Source: Clostridiales bacterium (GTDB lineage Bacteria > Bacillota > Clostridia > Peptostreptococcales > Anaerovoracaceae). From it: DNA of 18,126 nt. The stretch covers positions 1 through 18,126 of the forward strand of contig JAAZGD010000078.1 in the NCBI GenBank assembly GCA_012511395.1, read 5' to 3'. Each line of letters opens with the position of its first letter. The first letter of the stretch is position 1. A program made the position numbers and the translations under genes. Of this stretch, positions 13,145-18,126 are shown in pieces. The notes under the pieces are model-generated. The model had not been told where the DNA came from and searched no databases. It saw only the letters and a list, made by a program, of their open reading frames with translations.

Positions 13145-15511
13145 ATGGACAAGTTTCGGGAATTATTAAAGAAGGATATTATTTTGCTTGATGGTGCCAT
13201 GGGCACCATGATTAAGGTTTTGGGACAGGACATGAATAAAATACATGTGATGGAAAGCCCTGAGCTGATTTACAAAATTCATAAAATGTATGTGGATGAA
13301 GGTGCAGATATTATTTACTGTGCTTCTTTTAATCTAAACGGTTATAAATTAAAAGACAGCGGCTATACTGTTAATGAGGCTGTGAAGAGTGCTGTAAGGA
13401 TTGCAAAAGATGCAGTTTCCGGCACAGATACGCTTGTGGCGCTGGGCCTTGGCCCAATAGGGAGAATGATTGAGCCGGCAGGTGACATGACCTTTGATGA
13501 GGCTTATGATTACTTTAAAGAGATGATCTTAGCCGGAAAAGATGGTTCTGATCTGGTAGTCATAGAAACCTTGTCAGATTTATATGAAGCAAAGGCGGCA
13601 ATCTTAGCTGTTAAGGAAAATTGCGACCTTCCTGTTATATGCACCATGACATTTGAAAAGGACAAGAGGACATTTACAGGTATGAACATCCCTTCCATGG
13701 TAGCAACTCTTGAAGGGCTTTCCGTTGATTGCCTCGGTGTTAACTGTTCCTTAGGCCCTTTTGAAATGATTGATGTTGTCATGGAACTTTGTGAGCTTGC
13801 ATCCGTCCCAGTTGTAGTAAAACCAAATGCAGGGATGCCTGATCCTGAAACGGGAGAGTACCTTTTGTCACCTTCTGATTTCTGTAAGGCTATGAAGAAA
13901 ATGATTCCCTACGGTGTAAGGATTATAGGGGGGTGCTGCGGCACTACTCCTGCTTTTATAAAGCTTCTTAAGGAAGAAATAGTAGATGTCATGAGTCCTT
14001 TTCGTGAGTTTAAGAAAAGGTTTGTGGCTTTATCCACAGGATTTAGCGCTTTCACCTTTGATGAGCCCAAGGTTGTAGGAGAGAGAATAAATCCTACAGG
14101 GAAGAGAGACTTTAAGGAAGCATTACTAAATAATGATATGGACTTTATATTAAAGGAAGGTATCAGACAGAATGAAGCAGGAGCCCATATTCTTGATGTG
14201 AACCTGGGACTGCCCTTAATAGATGAAGAGGAGATGATGGTAAAAGCCATAAAGGAGCTTCAAAAGGTGGCCAATCTTCCCCTTCAAATAGATTCGTCAG
14301 ATCCTATGGTAATTGAAGCAGGTTTAAGAGCATATAACGGAAGAGCCATAGTGAACTCAGTAACAGGAAAAGAGGAATCCTTAAATAAAATACTGCCTTT
14401 AGTTAAGAAGTATGGAGCAATGGTGGTGGGACTTACCCTTGATGAGAAGGGTATTCCAAAAACTCATGAAGAAAGATTTAATATAGCTGTAAAGATAATG
14501 GAAAGAGCTAAAAGCTATGGCATACCTAAAGAAGATATATTTATAGATTGCCTTACTTTAACAGTTTCATCTGAGCAGGATAAGGTTCAAGAAACCTTAA
14601 CTGCCATGAGAAGAGTAAAGGATGAGCTGGGGATGAAGACTATTTTAGGTGTATCAAATATTTCTTTTGGGCTACCAAATAGAGACTTAATAAACAGAAC
14701 CTTTTTAGTAATGGCTTTAGAAAATGGTTTGGATTTAGCAATTATAAATCCTCTTGATGAAGAGATGATGGGAGCCTATAGAGCTTTTAAGGTTTTAAAG
14801 GCAATAGATGAAAACAGCCTTTCCTATATAGAAAACTACTCAAAGGAGCCTGTTTTTGAGAAAAAGGAAGTACATACGGATTTTAAAGAGGGCTTGATGG
14901 ATGCAATAAAGAAAGGTCTTGTGAAGGAAGCGGAGGAGATAGCCTTTACACTTCTTAAGGATGTTGAGCCTATGGACGTTGTAAGGACTATGATAGTGCC
15001 TGCTTTAGATATAGTGGGAGATGGTTTTGAGTCAGGAGATATATTTCTTCCTCAGCTTTTGCTTTCTGCTCAAGCCGCTCAAGGTGCTTTTTCTGAAATC
15101 AAAAAGAAGATGGAAGAAAATAGAGAGGATAGAAAGCAAAAGGGGACTATTTTATTAGCTACAGTAAAAGGAGATATTCACGACATTGGTAAAAATATCG
15201 TAAGAGTACTTTTAGAAAACTATGATTTTAAAGTAATAGATTTAGGAAAAGATGTGGATAAGGATATAATTATTGAAAGAGTTAAAGAGGAAAAGGCGGA
15301 GCTTTTAGGGTTGTCTGCTTTAATGACAGTATCCTTAAAGGCCATGGAGGAAACTATAAACCTAATTCATAAAGAAGTGCCCTCCTGCAAGGTCATGGTA
15401 GGAGGAGCCGTTTTGACAGAAGAATATGCAAAAAAGATAGGGGCAGACTACTTTGGTGAAGATGCCAAGAGGGCTGTAGATATTGCAAATATTCATTTCA
15501 ATGTGTTATAA
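13145..15511 (+). CDS. metH: Cobalamin-dependent methionine synthase, short form lacking the reactivation domain
   Basis: The enzyme moves the methyl group from 5-methyl-THF through cobalamin to homocysteine. In its 788 residues come the homocysteine-binding barrel (about 1-285) with zinc ligands Cys201 (GVNC), Cys264 and Cys265 (GGCCGT); the pterin-binding barrel (about 305-560; VGERINPTG, LPLQIDSSDP, LGVSNISFGLP); the cap domain (about 580-660); and the cobalamin-binding domain with DIHDIGKN, whose His679 is the expected lower cobalt ligand. The roughly 330-residue AdoMet-binding reactivation domain of E. coli MetH (about 1,200 residues) is absent, as in Thermotoga and many Clostridia. GGGAG precedes ATG 13145. 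No separate reactivation protein is seen in the window. Confidence 0.95.
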   Translation: MDKFRELLKKDIILLDGAMGTMIKVLGQDMNKIHVMESPELIYKIHKMYVDEGADIIYCASFNLNGYKLKDSGYTVNEAVKSAVRIAKDAVSGTDTLVALGLGPIGRMIEPAGDMTFDEAYDYFKEMILAGKDGSDLVVIETLSDLYEAKAAILAVKENCDLPVICTMTFEKDKRTFTGMNIPSMVATLEGLSVDCLGVNCSLGPFEMIDVVMELCELASVPVVVKPNAGMPDPETGEYLLSPSDFCKAMKKMIPYGVRIIGGCCGTTPAFIKLLKEEIVDVMSPFREFKKRFVALSTGFSAFTFDEPKVVGERINPTGKRDFKEALLNNDMDFILKEGIRQNEAGAHILDVNLGLPLIDEEEMMVKAIKELQKVANLPLQIDSSDPMVIEAGLRAYNGRAIVNSVTGKEESLNKILPLVKKYGAMVVGLTLDEKGIPKTHEERFNIAVKIMERAKSYGIPKEDIFIDCLTLTVSSEQDKVQETLTAMRRVKDELGMKTILGVSNISFGLPNRDLINRTFLVMALENGLDLAIINPLDEEMMGAYRAFKVLKAIDENSLSYIENYSKEPVFEKKEVHTDFKEGLMDAIKKGLVKEAEEIAFTLLKDVEPMDVVRTMIVPALDIVGDGFESGDIFLPQLLLSAQAAQGAFSEIKKKMEENREDRKQKGTILLATVKGDIHDIGKNIVRVLLENYDFKVIDLGKDVDKDIIIERVKEEKAELLGLSALMTVSLKAMEETINLIHKEVPSCKVMVGGAVLTEEYAKKIGADYFGEDAKRAVDIANIHFNVL

Positions 15512-15512
15512 T
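15483..15512 (+). promoter_or_regulatory. Promoter for the LCP gene, within the 3' end of metH
   Basis: TTGCAA (15483-15488), an 18-nt spacer and TATAAT (15507-15512) preceded by TGT. The -10 box includes the metH stop codon. Transcription would start near 15519, 33 nt before ATG 15552. No hairpin terminator is visible after metH. Confidence 0.6.
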
Positions 15513-15551
15513 CTATTGTCATAATTCTATTTGGTTCAGAAAGCAGATTGT

Positions 15552-16592
15552 ATGGTTAATCAAAAAGACAAAGAACAGGATCCTGTTAAATCCCGAAAGA
15601 ATAAAGATAGAAAAAAGCAGAAGGTAAGAAAAGAGATGAGTTTTTTAAAGACTTTCCTCTTATTTCTTGTAGCCTTCACCCTTATAATCACCTTAGGCAT
15701 GAGCCTTCTTTCCGGAGTTGGAGATATCCAGCTTTTTGGCGATGATAATCCAAAACTTTCACTGGAATTAAACACTCTTATTGATCCTGATAATCCATTT
15801 TACGATGCTTTTACAGAAGCAAACAGAGTAAATGTGCTGTTGCTTGGTACCAATCAAAATATGGCAGATACTATAATGCTTGTAAGCTTTGATATGGACC
15901 TTAAGCATGTAGATGTTGTAAGCGTGCCAAGAGATACTTACTTTTATAGAAAAGGCTATTATGACCCCGGCTCTCATAAGATTAACTCAGTAATGCTCAC
16001 AGACGGTCCTGTGGGAATGGCTAAAGCGGTAAGCGCCACTTTAATGGATATTCCTATTAACTACTATGCGGTTATTAAATATGATGGTGTTAAGGCTGTA
16101 GTTGATGCCATGGGCGGTGTTCCTATGGACGTAAAGCAGGATATGAATTATAAGGACCCTTATGATAAGCCTGTTCCTTTAGTAATAGACATTAAAAAAG
16201 GAGAGCAGGTCCTTGATGGGGACCATGCTGTTCAGTTCTTAAGATACAGAAAAGGCTATAGAGAAGGTGACTTAGGAAGAGTAAAGGCTCAACAGGAGTT
16301 TATTAAGGCTGCCTTTAAGCAGGCTCTCAAAAAAGACTTTTTGAAGGTAGCTAAAAAAGGAATTGAGGTTGTGGATTCAGACCTTGATATAAAGACTGTA
16401 GTTGCTTTAGCCACGAAAGCTTTGGGTATGGAAAGTGATGATATGACTACTTATATGATGCCTAACACTCCATATGACAGAGCCCCTTGGTACGTTATTG
16501 CAGACGGCCCCGGAATTGAAGAAATGATTACAGAAATGTATTCCTTACAGCCAGAAGTAGAAGAGACTACTGACGGCGCCATAGAGCAGTAA
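15552..16592 (+). CDS. LytR-CpsA-Psr (LCP) family cell-wall ligase
   Basis: LCP enzymes transfer wall polymers such as teichoic acids or capsule from a lipid carrier to peptidoglycan. The protein of 346 residues has a very basic cytoplasmic tail (1-30), one membrane helix (32-53) and an extracellular LCP domain (about 91-250). Typical residues are NVLLLGTNQNMADTIMLVS (Asp106), SVPRDTY (Arg127), HKINSV (Lys143), VVDAMGGVPMDV, and FLRYRKGYREGDLGRVKAQQ (Arg231, Arg233, Asp240, Arg243), all expected for pyrophosphate and lipid-phosphate binding. The start is ATG 15552; the frame opens 21 bases upstream at a TTG. The ribosome site is weak in either case. The acidic tail EVEETTDGAIEQ ends the protein. 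Confidence 0.9.
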   Translation: MVNQKDKEQDPVKSRKNKDRKKQKVRKEMSFLKTFLLFLVAFTLIITLGMSLLSGVGDIQLFGDDNPKLSLELNTLIDPDNPFYDAFTEANRVNVLLLGTNQNMADTIMLVSFDMDLKHVDVVSVPRDTYFYRKGYYDPGSHKINSVMLTDGPVGMAKAVSATLMDIPINYYAVIKYDGVKAVVDAMGGVPMDVKQDMNYKDPYDKPVPLVIDIKKGEQVLDGDHAVQFLRYRKGYREGDLGRVKAQQEFIKAAFKQALKKDFLKVAKKGIEVVDSDLDIKTVVALATKALGMESDDMTTYMMPNTPYDRAPWYVIADGPGIEEMITEMYSLQPEVEETTDGAIEQ

Positions 16593-16609
16593 TTCTATAT
16601 ATCTCAACT

Positions 16610-16639
16610 TTGATAATTTATTTTAATCTTATGTAGATT
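16610..16639 (+). promoter_or_regulatory. Promoter candidate for rho
   Basis: TTGATA (16610-16615), an 18-nt spacer and TAGATT (16634-16639). The leader would be about 40 nt. In it ACCT (16665-16668) can pair with AGGT (16677-16680), covering the rho ribosome site AGGTG; this short stem is weak evidence of control. Confidence 0.4.
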
Positions 16640-16688
16640 GTATGGGCTTAAATAGAGAGGAGCGACCTTTGGCCCGAGGTGTTTTGTT

Positions 16689-18002
16689 ATGCCAAGACCA
16701 AAAAAGACGGTGGAAATTCCTTTAGAAGAAACAACTGAATATCCATTAGTGGAAGATGAGGATGAAAAGAAGGAAAAGGAAAAAGAACCAAAGGAAGAGG
16801 AAGTTAAAAAGCTGGAGAAGGTTTTAAAGGATGAAGGAGTGGATCTTTCTGATGAGCCTGAAGCTGAAGTTACAGAAAAGGAAGGGGAAAGGCCTGAGAC
16901 GGAAGGAATCTTAGACATTGCAGAAGCAGGTTTTGGGTTTTTAAGGTTCTCAAACTTCTTAACCTCATCTGAAGATATTTACGTATTTCCTTCTCAAATA
17001 AGGAAGTTTCGTTTAAAGACAGGGGACAAGGTCAGAGGGATTACTAGAAAGCCTAATCAAGGTGAAAGGTTTGGAGCCTTGCTTTATGTTTTAGCTGTAA
17101 ACGGTGAAGATCCTCAAGTTGCTTCTAAAAGAAGAGACTTTGATACTTTGACACCTGTGTTTCCTTACGAAAGGCTTTCTTTAGAAGACAGCAAAAGCGA
17201 TGTTTCCTTAAGACTTATTGATTTAGTAGCTCCCATTGGAAAAGGCCAAAGAGGATTAATTGTAGCTCCGCCAAAAGCAGGTAAAACTGTTTTATTAAAG
17301 AAGATTGCCAACAGCATTGAAAAGAATTATAAGGATGTGGAAATCATAGTTCTTCTGGTAGATGAAAGACCGGAAGAGGTTACTGACATGAAAAGGTCTT
17401 TAACCAGAAGTGAGGTTATTTATTCAACCTTTGATGAGCTACCTCAGCACCATGTAAAGGTAGCTGAAATGGTTCTTGCAAGAGCCCAAAGGTTAGCTGA
17501 GCATAAAAAAGATGTGGTCATACTTCTTGATTCCATAACAAGGCTTGCAAGAGCATATAACTTAGTGGTGCCTGCTTCCGGTAGAACCTTAAGCGGAGGT
17601 ATTGACCCCAGCGCTCTTCATAAGCCCAAGAAGTTTTTTGGAGCAGCAAGGAAGCTTGAGGAGGGTGGCTCTATTACTATTCTTGCAACTGCATTAGTTG
17701 AGACAGGTTCAAGAATGGATGATGTTATTTTCGAGGAGTTTAAGGGTACAGGTAACATGGAGCTTCACTTAGACAGGAAGCTTTCTGAAAGAAGAATTTT
17801 CCCTGCTATGGATTTAAATAAATCGGGCACCAGAAGGGAAGATTTACTTATGACTCAAGATGAGCTGGAAGCTGTCTGGGCCATGAGAAAGGCTTTATCA
17901 AATAGAGATACTCAAGATGTAACAGAAAGCATTATTGATACTCTTGTTACTACTAAGAATAATAAGGCTTTCATTGAGGTAATTAAAAAGTCGTTACTGT
18001 AA
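16689..18002 (+). CDS. rho: Transcription termination factor Rho, with an acidic Glu/Lys-rich N-terminus
   Basis: Rho is a hexameric RNA helicase that ends transcription of untranslated RNA. In 437 residues there is an N-terminal Glu/Lys-rich tail (about 13-72); an OB-fold RNA-binding domain beginning GILDIAEAGFGFLRF (73-87) with DIYVFPSQIRKFRLKTGD; then the ATPase with Walker A APPKAGKTV (193-201), LLVDERPEEVTDM, Walker B VVILLDSITR (Asp281), Q-loop SGRTLSGGIDPSALHKPKKFFGAARK, and the C-terminal EEFKGTGNMELHLDR and NKSGTRREDLL. The compact N-terminal helical domain found in B. subtilis and E. coli Rho is not recognisable. AGGTG lies 7 nt before ATG 16689. The gene is followed 9 nt later by a yqhQ-type gene. 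Confidence 0.95.
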   Translation: MPRPKKTVEIPLEETTEYPLVEDEDEKKEKEKEPKEEEVKKLEKVLKDEGVDLSDEPEAEVTEKEGERPETEGILDIAEAGFGFLRFSNFLTSSEDIYVFPSQIRKFRLKTGDKVRGITRKPNQGERFGALLYVLAVNGEDPQVASKRRDFDTLTPVFPYERLSLEDSKSDVSLRLIDLVAPIGKGQRGLIVAPPKAGKTVLLKKIANSIEKNYKDVEIIVLLVDERPEEVTDMKRSLTRSEVIYSTFDELPQHHVKVAEMVLARAQRLAEHKKDVVILLDSITRLARAYNLVVPASGRTLSGGIDPSALHKPKKFFGAARKLEEGGSITILATALVETGSRMDDVIFEEFKGTGNMELHLDRKLSERRIFPAMDLNKSGTRREDLLMTQDELEAVWAMRKALSNRDTQDVTESIIDTLVTTKNNKAFIEVIKKSLL

Positions 18003-18011
18003 AGGAAAATA

Positions 18012-18126
18012 ATGGATTATAAAAAGATATTTGTAAAAGGCTCTTGTCCCACTAAAATTGGCGGCCAAGCAGTTATGGAAGGCATCATGATGAAGGGGGA
18101 GAAGAAACGGGCTACCGTTATAAGGC
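18012..18126 (+). CDS. DUF1385 (YqhQ-like) membrane protein, N-terminal part, cut by window end
   Basis: The first 38 residues are visible. They contain the DUF1385 signature KIGGQAVMEGIMMKGEKK close to the N-terminus. The family is a predicted metal-dependent membrane enzyme of unknown function, found next to rho, prmC and prfA in many Firmicutes. AAAGGA overlaps the end of rho and lies 5 nt before ATG 18012, so it is in one operon with rho. Confidence 0.88.
   Translation, partial: MDYKKIFVKGSCPTKIGGQAVMEGIMMKGEKKRATVIR

Noticed and set aside
16604..16918. Minus-strand open frame of about 104 codons rich in Ser and Phe
   Set aside because: It mirrors the Glu/Lys-rich codons of the rho N-terminus; the composition is the expected antisense shadow and it has no ribosome site.
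1..18126. Mobile elements, CRISPR repeats, tRNA or rRNA genes
   Set aside because: I saw no transposase or integrase motifs, no regularly spaced repeats, and no tRNA-like cloverleaf or rRNA sequence.

Overview
The window looks like chromosomal DNA from an anaerobic member of the Clostridia (Firmicutes). The evidence is AT-rich spacers, AGGAGG-type ribosome sites, a TM1266-type hydrogenase-system regulator, a MetH without a reactivation domain, a Clostridia-style CofE-like protein, an LCP cell-wall ligase, and rho followed by a yqhQ-type gene. I see no mobile element, CRISPR array, rRNA or tRNA. Every stretch without a gene is shorter than 300 bases; the longest is 5561-5805.

Layout. 1-1078: C-terminal part of a GTP-dependent PEP carboxykinase cut by the window edge, ending at a bidirectional terminator shared with a convergent MFS transporter (minus). 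2362-3537: a membrane-anchored lytic transglycosylase, divergent from the MFS gene. 3534-5560: a minus-strand operon of a PhzF-family enzyme, a small membrane coiled-coil protein and a NodB-type polysaccharide deacetylase, joined by overlapping reading frames. 5681-8510: a plus-strand operon with a structured leader, a TM1266-like small regulator, an NMT1/TauA-type lipoprotein and a single-chain ABC permease-ATPase. 8605-9807: a CofE-like protein. 9801-10610: a convergent DUF368 membrane protein. 10800-12161: putrescine aminotransferase with its own strong terminator. 12268-15511: metF-metH. 15552-16592: an LCP protein. 16689-18002: rho. 18012 to the end: start of a DUF1385/YqhQ gene.

How the genes work together. 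Several genes serve the cell envelope: transglycosylase, deacetylase with its coiled-coil partner, DUF368 lipid-carrier recycling and LCP. MetF and MetH form a one-carbon/methionine pair. PEP carboxykinase and putrescine aminotransferase fit carbon and amine catabolism.

The most interesting parts are the regulator/transporter operon with its unassigned structured leader, four genes whose -10 box lies only 6-7 nt from the start codon with no good ribosome site (candidate leaderless mRNAs), a promoter nested inside a terminator hairpin, a CofE-like enzyme of unknown role, and a Rho whose N-terminal helical domain is replaced by an acidic Glu/Lys tail. Extended -10 boxes (TGnTATAAT type) recur across the window and seem to be a normal promoter form here.
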